Notes: generated by a model not told the origin, from the sequence alone. 64,000 bases of DNA from Kaustia mangrovi (GCF_015482775.1 NZ_CP058214.1:1054001-1118000); one strand, 5' to 3'; shown: positions 9,434-19,596, counted from the first letter of the stretch. Numbers and translations: made by a program.

Positions 9434-12400
9434 CTATTGCCCGTCATCCCGGACCGGCTGCTTTCGCCGGCGGCGCAGGCGGCGGCCCAGAGGAGAGGCG
9501 GGACCGCCGCGAGACGCGGCCGGCCCGGACGAAGACGGGGCGGAACTCGTTGAAGCGGCGCGTCCGGCCTCCTGGCCGCCGCCGAAGGATGTCGCGGACA
9601 TCTCCGGCAGGCGCACGGTACTGTCGCCCGGCTTGTCGCCGGTCTCTCCCTTGCCGGATTGTCCGCCTCCCCGCGAGCGCGGCGTGCTGCCGCCCTCCCT
9701 GGAGCCTGAAGCCTTGCCTCCGCCGGCACCCGGGGCCTTGGCGGGCTTGGCCGCCGGGGTCTTCTTGGCCTTGGGCGCCGTGCGGGCTTTCACCGTCTTG
9801 TAGCCCTGCCCGCCCTTCTTGCGGACCTTGCGCTTCTCCGCCGGACGCACCGGACGCTGAACGGCCTTTCCGGTGTCCACAGGGGCCGACGTCGCAGCCG
9901 GAGCCTTCGCCGTGCTCTTCAGGGCGGCGGCAGACACATCCTCGCCCCCGTCCTTGCCGCCATCCTCCCCGGAGGGTTTCTCGGCCGTATCGCGCTCAGA
10001 CGGACTCTCCACCGCTTCGGCCTTGCTCTCGGATTCGGCCTTGCCGCCTTCTATCGCGGGTTCGCCGGCACTGTCGGACGGCCGCTTCGCCTCCAGGGCC
10101 TCGTCGGGGGGTGTCTCCTCAGGCTCCGCCTCCCCGGCCTCGTCGGAAGACGCCTGCACGGCGGTCTCGCCGGGTTCGGCCTGATCGCCCCCTCTCCCGG
10201 CCTCAGCTTCGACCGACTTCGCCTCCTCCGATCCGGAAACGACCCTAGCATCTTCAGCCTCGGTCACCGCAGCGGAATCATCCGCACGGGGCTCGTCCGG
10301 CTCGGTCTGATCCTCCGGCACGCTGCCGGCTTCCTCCTTGGCGGCCACGGGTTGTGCGGCTTCGACCTTTTGCGGTTCGGAATGCTCGGGCGGCTCGGCC
10401 GGCCCGGCCTCGCCTGTGGCCGGAGAGGTCTCGCCGGCAGGCTCCGTCTCCGCCGGCGCGCCGGGATCCTCGGTGAAGCGCGGCTCCTCGGATGTCTCGG
10501 GCGGGACGGGCCGGGCGGTGGACAGGGAGGCTGCCTCCGGCCAGATGCGCCATTCCGTTGTCCGGCGCTCCCGGGGCCAGAGTTTCGCGGTATCCGCGCG
10601 TGCCGCCTTCGGCCTGTCGCTATCCGCCGTCTCGGCGTCGCCTGGACGCCACGGACGATAGGTCTCCTCAGGAGCGCCGGCCGCAAACGGGTACCCCTCC
10701 CGGGCTTCGTCCCGGTCGTCGAGAGAAGGCGGCGGGGGCGGCGATGCATGATCGGCCGCCCGCTCCCCGAAATCCTCCGGACGGGGCCGATCCCGCCCGG
10801 TCTCGGCCCCCTCCTCCGCCTCAAGCTCCGGCGGCGGGGGCGGGGGCGGCGCCGTGCCGGCATGCTGGCTGCGTTCGTCCACACCGGTGGACTCCGATCC
10901 CTCAAGCGTCGGTGCCTGACGGTCCGCCCCGGCAGGCTTTGCCGCGGTCTCGGCCTGCTCGCCCCGATCACCGGTACCTGTGAGCCTCTGCCAGACCGAG
11001 CGGCGTGCACGACCCCAGCGGGCCGCCAGAGTCCCGCCCGCGCCCAGCATGTCGACCACCTGGCGCGCGCTCAGCGGCTCGGAGAACTGATAGCCCTGGC
11101 CGAAATCGCATCCGATCCTGCCCATCCAGGCAGCCTGCTCGGCGGTCTCGATCCCCTCCGACACCACGTCCATCCCCAGATCGTGGGCCATCATGACGAT
11201 GGTATCGAGGATGATCTGGGTGGTCTCCTCCTCGTCCTGCTCGAGCTCGAGGAAGCTGCGGTCGATCTTGAGCATGTCGAAGGGCAGCCGGGCCAGATGG
11301 CCGAGCGAGGAATAACCGGTCCCGAAATCGTCGCAGGCTATACCGATACCGAGCTGGCGCAGCTTCTGGAGAATCTGCACCGACAGCTCCGGATTCTCCA
11401 TGACGACCGATTCGGTGAGCTCCAGCTTCAGCGAGCCGGGGGCGAGGTCCTCCCGGTTGAGCAGGGTCTTCACCTCGTCCACGAGATCGCGCGTGATGAG
11501 CTCGCGCGAGGACAGGTTGACCGTCACGAACAGGGAATCGTGGGGCCGGAAGGCGCGCTGCCAGATGCCGAGCTGGCGGGCCGCCTCGTTGAGGACATAG
11601 GAGCCGAGATCCATGATGACCCCGGTCTCCTCCGCCAGCTTGATGAAGGCCTCCGGCTCCAGCGTGCCGTGGGTGATGTGGTGCCAGCGCACCAGAGCCT
11701 CGAAGCCGACGAGCTTCATGTCGCCGAGCCGCATGATCGGCTGGTAGACGACGTCGATCTCGTTGCGCTCCAGCGCACGGCGCAGATCGGCCTCCAGCAC
11801 CACCCGGTGATAGCGCTGGTCGCGCATGACCGGCCGGAAGAAGATGGCGGCGTCGCGGCCGGTACGCTTGGCCTCGTAGAGCGCGATCTCGGCATCGTGG
11901 AACAGATCTTCCGGCCGCTCCACTTCCGCGCGCAGACCCGCCACGCCGATGCTGGCGGTCAGGAACACCTCGCGCGGGCGCAAGGGGATCGGCTGGGCGA
12001 TCGTCTTGCGCAGCTCGTCGACATAGGCCTCCATCGGCATCTGGAGGCGCGTGGTGTCGAGGATAATGCCGAACTGGTCGCCGACCAGACGGGCCAGCGT
12101 GTCCTCGGGGCCCACATAAGCCGCCAGCCGCCGTGCGAGCGTGAGCAGAAGGCTGTCGCCCACGGCGTGGCCGAGGCCGTCATTGACGTGCTTGAAGCGG
12201 TCGAGGTCGATCACGAGGACGCTCAGGCCGCCGACACCTCCGACCGTACGGGCATGCGTCATGGCCCGCTCCAACCGGTCCATGAAGAGGGCGCGGTTCG
12301 GCAAACCGGTAATGCGGTCGTGAACGGCGTCGAAGAGAATCTGCTCCTCCGAACGCTTTCGTCCGGTGATGTCGGCAAGCGTTCCGATGCACCGCGTGGC

Positions 12401-13921
12401 CCGTCCCTGCGCCCCCGGCAGCGCACGCGCCCTGAGCTGATACCAGCGATAGGTGCCGTCGCCGCGGCGCAGCCTGAGATCCTGCGCGAAGGTGCCCCGC
12501 CCGCGGCGCACCGCGCTCTCCACGGCGGACACATAGGCTGCGCGGTCCGCCGGGTGGATCAGCTCCAGCCAGGCCTTGAGCCCGCCGCGCGTGAGCCTCC
12601 CGGGCGCAAGCCCCAGCGCGCGCTCGAGCTCGGCGCCGACAAAGAGCCGGCCGCGATCCTCGTTCCAGTCCCACACGCTCTGCTCGGCGCCGGCCAGGGC
12701 GAGCGCGCGCCGGCCGCTGTCCTCGAAGAAGCGGCTGTTCATCACGCCCTGATTGAACGCGAACTGGGCCACGGTGAACGACATTGTGAGAAGCACCAGC
12801 ACGAGCCCCCACGCCAGCACCGGATAGACGATATCCGCCGCGATCCACCCCATGGCGGCGGCCATGGCGAACAGCGTCCACAGCGCCAGGAACACCCAGA
12901 AGACGAGGGAGGCCTGGGCACGGATCGTGCCGCGCTTCCACAGGAGGAGAGCGATGGCCAGGCCCCCGAGCGCGGTGAACAGCAGGGCGAAACGCGCAAG
13001 GCCTGTCACCACCGGCGGGTCGAACCAGCCGAAGACGGCAAGCCCGAGGCTGCCCGCGAGCAGGCCCATGACCGTGTAGCCGGCAGCAGGCATGCGCCGC
13101 GTGAGATCGACGAAGGTCAGAAGGCAGGCGAGCGCACCGGAGGCCAGCAGCACCTCCACGATGGCGCGGACCCGATCCTCCACGCCGCCCACGCTGCCGA
13201 GAAAGGGCAGTGCGCGCGGCGAATATCCGAAGCCCAGCGCGATGAAGCCGACGGCGGCCAGCGCGAACAGGGTCGCGGCGGGGAACACGGCCTGCATCCT
13301 CACCACGAACAGGCAGATCACGAAGACCGCCGTCAGCGCGGCAAGCCCCAGCACCACGCCCCGGAAGAAGGAGAGCTGCCGGTTGCGCGCATCGAAGGCT
13401 GAGCGTTGCCACAGGGACAGGTTGGAGATATCCGAGCCGGCAAGCTCCAGCACATAGGTGATGGTCTCGCCGGGGCCTATGCGCAGGGCGAAGGCGTCGG
13501 CGGTGTTCTCGGCCAGCTCGCCCGGCTGCAGCCCCGGTGCGGCGCGGATCGCCAGCACTTGGCGCCCGCCATGGCGCGGCCAGACGAGACCCGACCCGAC
13601 AAAGCCGTCCCATCGCGAACTCACCACGAAATCGCGCGGCACCGGCTCGGGATTGTGGAGCGTGAACACGACCCAGCGATGCAGGTCGCCCAAGCCTTTC
13701 GCGGTCACCGTGGTGGCCGACTTCGGCGCGCCCTCGCGGGCCGGGATCTCCACGACGATCTCGCTGTTGGTGCTCTGGACCCTGTCGACGACGCCAAGGA
13801 GCTCGACGCTCGGCGCATCGAAGCTCGTGGACACGATATCGCGCGCCTGTGCGCCCGAAGCCCCCACCGCGGCGATCAGGATAATGGCGACCAGCCCGAT
13901 CGCGACGCGAACTACGGCCAT
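9434..13921 (-). CDS. 7TMR-DISM / PAS / degenerate GGDEF / EAL membrane signalling protein with very long disordered tail
   Basis: Very large protein (1495 aa). Signal peptide (AIGLVAIILIAAVGASGAQA), extracytoplasmic DISM-type sensory domain to about residue 185, seven membrane segments (about 190-410), PAS/PAC (about 425-550), GGDEF (about 565-700), EAL (about 715-960), then about 530 residues of low complexity: Pro/Glu/Asp/Ala-rich, ending Lys/Arg/Gly-rich. The GGDEF signature reads RLVGDQF, so cyclase activity is probably lost. EAL residues look intact: EALVRW (Glu near 741), NLSSREL, ELTES, DDFGTGYSS and KIDRSF. Likely a c-di-GMP phosphodiesterase. The start at 13921 follows AGGCGGATAC; a longer start (13987) is less likely. 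Confidence 0.88.
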   Translation of the reverse strand: MAVVRVAIGLVAIILIAAVGASGAQARDIVSTSFDAPSVELLGVVDRVQSTNSEIVVEIPAREGAPKSATTVTAKGLGDLHRWVVFTLHNPEPVPRDFVVSSRWDGFVGSGLVWPRHGGRQVLAIRAAPGLQPGELAENTADAFALRIGPGETITYVLELAGSDISNLSLWQRSAFDARNRQLSFFRGVVLGLAALTAVFVICLFVVRMQAVFPAATLFALAAVGFIALGFGYSPRALPFLGSVGGVEDRVRAIVEVLLASGALACLLTFVDLTRRMPAAGYTVMGLLAGSLGLAVFGWFDPPVVTGLARFALLFTALGGLAIALLLWKRGTIRAQASLVFWVFLALWTLFAMAAAMGWIAADIVYPVLAWGLVLVLLTMSFTVAQFAFNQGVMNSRFFEDSGRRALALAGAEQSVWDWNEDRGRLFVGAELERALGLAPGRLTRGGLKAWLELIHPADRAAYVSAVESAVRRGRGTFAQDLRLRRGDGTYRWYQLRARALPGAQGRATRCIGTLADITGRKRSEEQILFDAVHDRITGLPNRALFMDRLERAMTHARTVGGVGGLSVLVIDLDRFKHVNDGLGHAVGDSLLLTLARRLAAYVGPEDTLARLVGDQFGIILDTTRLQMPMEAYVDELRKTIAQPIPLRPREVFLTASIGVAGLRAEVERPEDLFHDAEIALYEAKRTGRDAAIFFRPVMRDQRYHRVVLEADLRRALERNEIDVVYQPIMRLGDMKLVGFEALVRWHHITHGTLEPEAFIKLAEETGVIMDLGSYVLNEAARQLGIWQRAFRPHDSLFVTVNLSSRELITRDLVDEVKTLLNREDLAPGSLKLELTESVVMENPELSVQILQKLRQLGIGIACDDFGTGYSSLGHLARLPFDMLKIDRSFLELEQDEEETTQIILDTIVMMAHDLGMDVVSEGIETAEQAAWMGRIGCDFGQGYQFSEPLSARQVVDMLGAGGTLAARWGRARRSVWQRLTGTGDRGEQAETAAKPAGADRQAPTLEGSESTGVDERSQHAGTAPPPPPPPELEAEEGAETGRDRPRPEDFGERAADHASPPPPPSLDDRDEAREGYPFAAGAPEETYRPWRPGDAETADSDRPKAARADTAKLWPRERRTTEWRIWPEAASLSTARPVPPETSEEPRFTEDPGAPAETEPAGETSPATGEAGPAEPPEHSEPQKVEAAQPVAAKEEAGSVPEDQTEPDEPRADDSAAVTEAEDARVVSGSEEAKSVEAEAGRGGDQAEPGETAVQASSDEAGEAEPEETPPDEALEAKRPSDSAGEPAIEGGKAESESKAEAVESPSERDTAEKPSGEDGGKDGGEDVSAAALKSTAKAPAATSAPVDTGKAVQRPVRPAEKRKVRKKGGQGYKTVKARTAPKAKKTPAAKPAKAPGAGGGKASGSREGGSTPRSRGGGQSGKGETGDKPGDSTVRLPEMSATSFGGGQEAGRAASTSSAPSSSGPAASRGGPASPLGRRLRRRRKQPVRDDGQ

Positions 13922-14059
13922 GTATCCGCCTGCTTTTTCGAACACATGAAACACTGAAGAATCTTGGTACCCGTGTCCTATGATCAAGACAAGCCCACTC
14001 TTGCGCCGGAGCCGCTGGCAGGCGCTCGCTGCAACGGTATTGTTTGGGCCGCGATCCGG

Positions 14060-14647
14060 CTAATCACCCCTATCGCCGGCCAGTATCGCAAACAACAGGT
14101 GATCCCGCCACTCACCATTGATCTTGAGGTAGTGGCGGGCATAGCCCTCCTCGGCAAAACCGCATCGGCGGAGCAGGGCAATGGAGGCCGCATTGGTCGG
14201 CAGGCAGGCCGCCTCCACCCTGTGGAGCCCGAGCGTCTCGAAGGCGAATGGCAGGACAGCCCCGACCGCCGCACTCATATAACCGCGCCGCGCGAAGGGC
14301 TGGCCGAGCCAGTAGCCGAGCGAGGCGGTCTGCGCCACCCCGCGCCGGATATTGCTGAGCGTCAGCCCCCCGAGGAGCACGTTGTCATGGCTCCTGAACA
14401 CGAAGAAGGGATAGGACACGTCCTCGCGCACATCGCGCCAGTACCGGCGGATCCGGCGGCGAAAGGCGCTTCGCGTGAGATCGTCGCGCGGCCAGGTCGG
14501 CTCCCAGGGAACGAGAAAGCCGCGGCTGGCCGCGCGCAGTTCCGCCCAATCCTCGAAATCCGACATTTGCGGCACGCGCAGGAACACCCCGCCCCCCTGG
14601 ACGACGGGTCCGATATCCGCCGGTGTCACGCTGCGCAGAAAGACCAT
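14060..14647 (-). CDS. GNAT N-acetyltransferase, RimJ/RimL type
   Basis: Acetyltransferase of the ribosomal-protein N-acetyltransferase group (195 aa). FLRVPQMSDFEDWAELR at the N-terminus, LGYWLGQPFARRGYMSAA (acetyl-CoA loop) and the C-terminal HRVEAACLPTNAASIALL block with GFAEEGYARHYLKINGEW identify it. The substrate could be an S5-like ribosomal protein, which is not provable here. Frame upstream of 14647 is open but shows no homology. Lies 115 bp downstream of the M16 peptidase gene on the same strand. Confidence 0.88.
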   Translation of the reverse strand: MVFLRSVTPADIGPVVQGGGVFLRVPQMSDFEDWAELRAASRGFLVPWEPTWPRDDLTRSAFRRRIRRYWRDVREDVSYPFFVFRSHDNVLLGGLTLSNIRRGVAQTASLGYWLGQPFARRGYMSAAVGAVLPFAFETLGLHRVEAACLPTNAASIALLRRCGFAEEGYARHYLKINGEWRDHLLFAILAGDRGD

Positions 14648-14762
14648 CGTGCCGCTGTCTCGCCCGAACCCCGCTGTCCGGTTCCCTGTGCCGTTATCCG
14701 CCCGCGGACGCGCCTGTTCCCTGGAGCGGGGGTTGGGCCCGCCTGAAAACTCGAGCGATCCG

Positions 14763-16022
14763 TCATGCGAATTTTTCCGCAATCTCGTCGTAGGGCGCAA
14801 GGTTATCCAGCGCGCCGACGGCGGCAAGCGTCAGCCTGTTGCCCCGGAATATGCGCCGGGCGAGCGAGCGGACGGCCTCGATATCGACCGCCTCGACCTT
14901 GGCGATGACCTCCTCGATCTCGGGCACGCGGCCGAAGACGAGCTTCTGGCGCGCGATCTGGTCGGCCCGGGCGGACGAGCTCTCCAGGCAAAGCACGAGC
15001 GAGGCCTTCAACTGCGCACGCGCCCTCGCCACCTCCTCCTCGTCCATGGTCTCGGCGGCGGCGAGCATCTCGTCGGCGGTGACGGAAACGAGGTCGTTCA
15101 CCCGGCGCGCGCCGGTCGCGGCATAGACGCAGAAGAGCCCGGTATCCGCGAAGGTCTCCGCGAAGGAGGAGATGCTGTAGCAGAGCCCGCGGCGCTCGCG
15201 CACCTCCTGGAACAGTCTGGAGGACATCCCCCCGCCGACCGCGCCGGCCAGCACCTGAAGGGCGTAGACCTCCTCGTCGAGATAGCCCGGCGAGGGAAAG
15301 GCCAGGACGATATGGGCCTGGCCCAGCGGCTTGGGCACGAGCCGTGCCCCGCCCTCGAAGCGCGCGTCGCGCACACGCTCGACCGGGAAGGCTTTGAGCC
15401 CGGAGAACGCCTCGCCCGCAAGCGCCGCCAGCCGGTCGTGGTCGACCGATCCGGCCGCGGCCACCACCATGCGGTCCGGCGAATAGCATTCCCGGCGATA
15501 GGTCGCGATGTCGTCCGGCGTGAAGCCGGAGACGTGCTCCACCGTGCCGAGGATGGGCCGCCCGAGCGGCTGATTCGGAAAGGCGGCGTCATGGGCGAGA
15601 TCGAACACCAGATCGTCCGGCATATCGTGCGCGGCGGCGATCTCCTCCAGGATCACCTCGCGCTCGCGCTCCATCTCCTCGCGGTCGAGGCGCGGATTGA
15701 GCAGGATGTCGGCGAGGATGTCGACACCGAGCGCGAGATCCTCCTTGAGCATGCGGGCGTAATAGGCGGTGGTTTCCATGCCGGTCGCCGCGTTCATGTC
15801 GCCGCCGGCCGCCTCGATCTCCTCCGCGATCTGGCGCGCGGAGCGGTGCGAGGTCCCCTTGAACGCCATGTGCTCCAGGAAATGGGCGATGCCGTTCTCC
15901 TCCGGCCGCTCGTTGCGCGCGCCCGCATGCACCCAGACGCCGAGCGACACAGTTTCCACAGTCGGCATATGGTGGCTGAGAACGGTCAGCCCGTTCTCCA
16001 GCCGCGTTTCGCGAACGCTCAT
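14763..16022 (-). CDS. M16 family zinc peptidase (mitochondrial-processing-peptidase-like)
   Basis: Zinc metalloprotease of the pitrilysin/MPP family (419 aa). The inverted zinc motif HFLEH is at residues 47-51 with the downstream glutamate in the EEIAAAHDM region, so it is the catalytic type. LGVWVHAGARNE and NAATGMETTAYYARML are typical. The C-terminal half has the Gly-rich GGGMSSRLFQEVRE loop. Its start overlaps the thrC stop (ATGA); thrC-M16-GNAT order recurs in Rhizobiales. Substrates are unknown. Confidence 0.93.
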   Translation of the reverse strand: MSVRETRLENGLTVLSHHMPTVETVSLGVWVHAGARNERPEENGIAHFLEHMAFKGTSHRSARQIAEEIEAAGGDMNAATGMETTAYYARMLKEDLALGVDILADILLNPRLDREEMEREREVILEEIAAAHDMPDDLVFDLAHDAAFPNQPLGRPILGTVEHVSGFTPDDIATYRRECYSPDRMVVAAAGSVDHDRLAALAGEAFSGLKAFPVERVRDARFEGGARLVPKPLGQAHIVLAFPSPGYLDEEVYALQVLAGAVGGGMSSRLFQEVRERRGLCYSISSFAETFADTGLFCVYAATGARRVNDLVSVTADEMLAAAETMDEEEVARARAQLKASLVLCLESSSARADQIARQKLVFGRVPEIEEVIAKVEAVDIEAVRSLARRIFRGNRLTLAAVGALDNLAPYDEIAEKFA

Positions 16023-17428
16023 GCAACCTCCCGGCCGGCGCGCGAGCGCGCGGCGATGAAGGCCTTCACGGCCTCCGGGTCGTTGTCGAGCGTGGTGCAG
16101 TGCTCCGGCTTGTCAAGGAGCGTCGACAGGCTCTCCGGCAGCTCGGGACGAACGCCGCAGGCCGCCTCCACCGCGTCGGGGAACTTGGCGGGATGCGCGG
16201 TCGCGAGCGTCACCATGGGAACCGCCGGATCGCGCTCCAGCGCGCGGGCGACGGCAAGGCCGACGGCGGTGTGCGGGTCGACCAGCTCGCGCGTCTCCTT
16301 CAGTGTCTCCGCGATGGTGCGCGCAACGGTCTCCTCATCGGCCCGGCCGGAGGAGAAGTCGGCCAGGATCCGGTCGAGCGCCGTTTCGGTGATCGTGAAG
16401 GCGCCGCTCTGCGCAAGGCCCGCCATCAGCCCCGTCACCGCCTCCGCGTCGCGGCCATAGGCGTCGAACAGCAGGCGCTCGAAATTGCTGGAGACCTGGA
16501 TGTCCATGCTGGGGCTGGAGGTCGCGACGACCTTGTCCGTCTCGTAGCGCCCGGTCGTGAGGGCGCGGTGCAGGATATCGTTCACATTGGTCGCCACCGC
16601 CAGCCGATCGATGGGAAGGCCCATGCGCTTGGCCACATAGCCGGCGAAGATATCGCCGAAATTGCCCGTCGGAACGGTGAAGCTCACCCGCCGGTCCGGC
16701 GCGCCGAGGGCAAGGGCGGAGGTCACGTAATAGACGGTCTGGGCCATGATCCGCGCCCAGTTGATGGAGTTGACGCCGGCCAGGTGACAGCCTTGCGAGA
16801 ACTCCCGGTCGGCGAACATGGCCTTCAGCATGGACTGGCAGTCGTCGAAGGTCCCCTCGATGGCCAGATTGTGGACATTGGGCGCGTCGACCGTCGTCAT
16901 CTGGCGGCGCTGCACCTCGCTCACCCGGCCATGGGGGTGGAGGATGAAGATGTCCACCGAATCGAGGCCGCGGAAGGCCTCGATGGCCGCCGAGCCCGTG
17001 TCGCCCGATGTCGCGCCGACAATCGTCACGCGCTCGCCGCGCCGCTTGAGCACGATATCCATGAGCCGGGCGAGGAGCTGCATCGCCACGTCCTTGAAGG
17101 CGAGCGTCGGCCCGTGGAAGAGCTCCAGCAGCCAGTCGCCCGCATCGAGCTCGACGAGCGGGGCGACCGCCCGATGGCCGAAGGCACCGTAGGCCGCGGC
17201 GACCGCGCCGCTCAGCTCCTCCTCGCTCAGCGCGCCCGCCACGAAGGGCGACAGGACGGCAGTGGCGACCTGCTCGTAGGGCCGGCCCACCAGCGCCCGG
17301 AAGCCCGCTTCGCTGAATGTCGGCCAGCGCTCGGGCACATAGAGTCCGCCATCGGCGGCAAGGCCGGCGATGAGGACATCGTCGAAGGGCAGGCTCGGCG
17401 CCTGACCGCGTGTGGAGATGTAGCGCAC
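16019..17428 (-). CDS. thrC: Threonine synthase
   Basis: PLP enzyme converting O-phosphohomoserine to threonine (469 aa). Conserved N-terminus RYISTRG, the PLP lysine in LAFKDVAMQ, GATSGDTGSAA and FTVPTGNFGDIFAGYVAKRM are present. I choose GTG at 17428, which has GAGGAG eight bases upstream and gives VRYISTRG. Another GTG at 17437 is in frame but lies on top of that ribosome site. Coupled by overlap to the M16 peptidase gene. Confidence 0.95.
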   Translation of the reverse strand: MRYISTRGQAPSLPFDDVLIAGLAADGGLYVPERWPTFSEAGFRALVGRPYEQVATAVLSPFVAGALSEEELSGAVAAAYGAFGHRAVAPLVELDAGDWLLELFHGPTLAFKDVAMQLLARLMDIVLKRRGERVTIVGATSGDTGSAAIEAFRGLDSVDIFILHPHGRVSEVQRRQMTTVDAPNVHNLAIEGTFDDCQSMLKAMFADREFSQGCHLAGVNSINWARIMAQTVYYVTSALALGAPDRRVSFTVPTGNFGDIFAGYVAKRMGLPIDRLAVATNVNDILHRALTTGRYETDKVVATSSPSMDIQVSSNFERLLFDAYGRDAEAVTGLMAGLAQSGAFTITETALDRILADFSSGRADEETVARTIAETLKETRELVDPHTAVGLAVARALERDPAVPMVTLATAHPAKFPDAVEAACGVRPELPESLSTLLDKPEHCTTLDNDPEAVKAFIAARSRAGREVA

Positions 17429-17531
17429 CGGGGTCACTCCTCGTCAATCCGGCCTATCGCCGGGTCATGTCCTGATCTAGCCGCCGTTGCGCCGGCCTTC
17501 AAGCCGCGAGGCGCGCGGGCCCCCTCGGGAT

Positions 17532-18293
17532 CTATTCGTCCCGCCCCTTCAGCCGGGAGACCGCGAAGGCCGCATAGACGCCGACGAGGCAGAGCGCCAG
17601 GCCGAACCATGTCAGCGCATATTCGAAATGGCGATTGGGCAGCGCCGGCTCGCGCCGGACCGCCTTCGGCCATGGCCCCGCGCCCGACCAGGCGCCGGGT
17701 TCGGCCTCGACCACAAACCCGGTCACGGTCCCGCTCTCATCCAGTCCGAGAGCCCGCGCCATTGCGGGGATGTCCCACCAGTACCACCGGTTGGCATCCG
17801 CCTCGTTGTCAGGCGTGAACGGCCCCTGCCCCTCGCCATGGATCCGCGCGAGCCCCGTCACCTCGACCGGGCCTTCGGCGGGCGGCGATCCCCCGCCCTC
17901 CGCGCGCAACACCGTATCGGGAACGAAGCCCCGGTCGACGAGCACCGTGCGGCCAGCCTCGCTCTCGAAGGGCGTCACCGCGCGCCAGCCGGCCATACCG
18001 TCCTGAGTCGCATAGACATAGAGCGTATCGCTGGTAACAAAGCGGCCGGGCACGCGCAGGCGAAGCCAGTCGATCTCGCGCCCGTCCCGCTCCGCCCGGC
18101 CCATGGCATCGGCGAGCGTCACGGGCTCGGCGTCGACGCGCTGCTCCAGCGTCGCGATCAGCCCTTCCTTCCAGGCCAGGCGCTGGAGCTGCCACACCCC
18201 GAGCCCGACCAGGACGGCGAGCGCGGCCAGGGTGGCGAGCGTGACCGGCAGGAGCGAACGGACTGATGCGGCCGGGGGGCGGGTCATGGGCAT
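17532..18293 (-). CDS. surf1: SURF1-family cytochrome oxidase assembly protein
   Basis: Inner-membrane factor for heme a insertion and assembly of aa3 oxidase (253 aa). Two membrane helices bracket a periplasmic domain: N-terminal LATLAALAVLVGLGVWQLQR and C-terminal EYALTWFGLALCLVGVYAAF. LVDRGFVP and RHFEYALTW are family signatures. Starts at 18293 or 18287 (MPMTRPP); both lie close to the DUF983 stop. Last gene of the cox cluster. Confidence 0.92.
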   Translation of the reverse strand: MPMTRPPAASVRSLLPVTLATLAALAVLVGLGVWQLQRLAWKEGLIATLEQRVDAEPVTLADAMGRAERDGREIDWLRLRVPGRFVTSDTLYVYATQDGMAGWRAVTPFESEAGRTVLVDRGFVPDTVLRAEGGGSPPAEGPVEVTGLARIHGEGQGPFTPDNEADANRWYWWDIPAMARALGLDESGTVTGFVVEAEPGAWSGAGPWPKAVRREPALPNRHFEYALTWFGLALCLVGVYAAFAVSRLKGRDE

Positions 18294-18303
18294 TCGCACC
18301 GGC

Positions 18304-18684
18304 TCAGGAGGCCGAATGGCGCCCCTCCTCCGCCTTGGTCCGGTATTGCTGGCAAAGCAGGATGCCCTTGGCCGGCCGCAGAAGGCCGAGCGAGAGGATG
18401 AGCGCGAGCGGCAGCCACAGCGCGGCATGCACCCAATAGGGCGGCTGGTAGGCGACCTCCACCACGAGCGCGAGGGCAACGACGACGAAGCCGACGATGA
18501 TGATGATGAACACCGCCGGACCGTCGCCCGAATCGAAGAAGGAATAGTCTAGACCGCAGGACCTGCAGGACTTTGCGGTCGTCAGGAAGCCGTCGAAGAG
18601 CCGTCCCCGGCCGCAGCGGGGGCAACACCCCCTGAGGCCCGTCGAAACCGGCGACAGCGGCGGATAGTACGGCTCGTTACTCAA
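18304..18684 (-). CDS. DUF983 family protein
   Basis: Small membrane protein (126 aa) regularly encoded between coxC and surf1 in alphaproteobacteria. An N-terminal zinc-ribbon-like module has two CxxC pairs (CCPRCGRG and CRSCGLDYS) followed by two membrane segments (about residues 57-77 and 85-103). Its presence inside the cox operon implies a role in oxidase biogenesis, but none is demonstrated. Confidence 0.9.
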   Translation of the reverse strand: MSNEPYYPPLSPVSTGLRGCCPRCGRGRLFDGFLTTAKSCRSCGLDYSFFDSGDGPAVFIIIIVGFVVVALALVVEVAYQPPYWVHAALWLPLALILSLGLLRPAKGILLCQQYRTKAEEGRHSAS

Positions 18685-18741
18685 CGGATGCTCCCGGGCG
18701 GGAAAGGTCGTCCTTTCCCGCCTGTGCTTGAGGGTCGGTCG

Positions 18742-19596
18742 TCAGTGCCCGCCTGCAGGGATCGCGCCGAACGAACCCCAGATATAGACGCAGACGAACA
18801 GGAACAGCCAGACCACATCGACGAAGTGCCAGTACCACGCCGCCGCCTCGAAGCCGAAATGCTGCTTCTCGGTGAAATGCCCGGCCAGCGCCCGGAACAG
18901 GCACACGATCAGGAACAGCGTACCGACGATGACATGGAAGCCGTGGAACCCGGTCGCCATGAAGAAGGTCGAGCCGTAGATGTTGCCGCCGGAGAAGCGG
19001 CTGAAGGCGAAAGCGGCGTGGGCATACTCATAGGCCTGGACGGTGGTGAACAGCAGGCCGAGCAGGATCGTGCAGATGAGCCCCCATTTCAGCCCCTGCC
19101 GGTCGCCATGCAGCAGCGCGTGATGCGCCCATGTGACGGTCGTGCCCGAAGTGAGCAGGATCAGCGTGTTGATGAGCGGCAGGTGCCAGGGATCGAAGAC
19201 GTCGATTCCCTCCGGCGGCCACACGCCGCCGGTCGCCTCGACGCGGGCGGCCTGGATGGCCTCGCCGGTAAACAGACTCGCATCGAAGAACGCCCAGAAC
19301 CAGGCGACGAAGAACATCACCTCCGAGGCGATGAACAGGATCATGCCATAGCGCAGATGGAGCTGGACCACCGGCGTATGGTCGCCGGCATGGGCCTCGC
19401 GGATCACGTCGCGCCACCACATGAACATGGTGTAGAGCACACCGACGAAGCCGGCGATCAGAAGCCACGGCGCACTGCCATGAAACCAGGTGACGGCGCC
19501 GATGGCGGTCACGAAGGCAGCCAGAGACCCGAGCGCCGGCCACGGGCTCGGATCCACAAGGTGATAGGAATGGTTCTTGGCGTGGCTTTCAGCCAT
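18742..19596 (-). CDS. coxC: Cytochrome c oxidase subunit III
   Basis: Subunit III of the aa3-type oxidase (284 aa) with seven predicted helices. Conserved blocks are [42 protein letters not shown] and [10 protein letters not shown], ending [17 protein letters not shown] at 19596 has GGAGCAGGGGACA upstream; a GTG five codons earlier is less likely. Lies directly downstream of coxF with only about 90 bp between and no ctaG gene in that gap. Confidence 0.96.
   Translation of the reverse strand: MAESHAKNHSYHLVDPSPWPALGSLAAFVTAIGAVTWFHGSAPWLLIAGFVGVLYTMFMWWRDVIREAHAGDHTPVVQLHLRYGMILFIASEVMFFVAWFWAFFDASLFTGEAIQAARVEATGGVWPPEGIDVFDPWHLPLINTLILLTSGTTVTWAHHALLHGDRQGLKWGLICTILLGLLFTTVQAYEYAHAAFAFSRFSGGNIYGSTFFMATGFHGFHVIVGTLFLIVCLFRALAGHFTEKQHFGFEAAAWYWHFVDVVWLFLFVCVYIWGSFGAIPAGGH

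Noticed and set aside
10352-13402. 1016-residue open frame on the plus strand opposite the GGDEF/EAL gene
   Set aside because: No recognisable domain, and biased Arg/His/Asp-rich composition typical of antisense frames in GC-rich DNA; the minus-strand gene has full domain structure.
14475-16460. 661-residue plus-strand open frame opposite the M16 peptidase and thrC
   Set aside because: Antisense shadow; the opposite strand has HxxEH and threonine synthase motifs.
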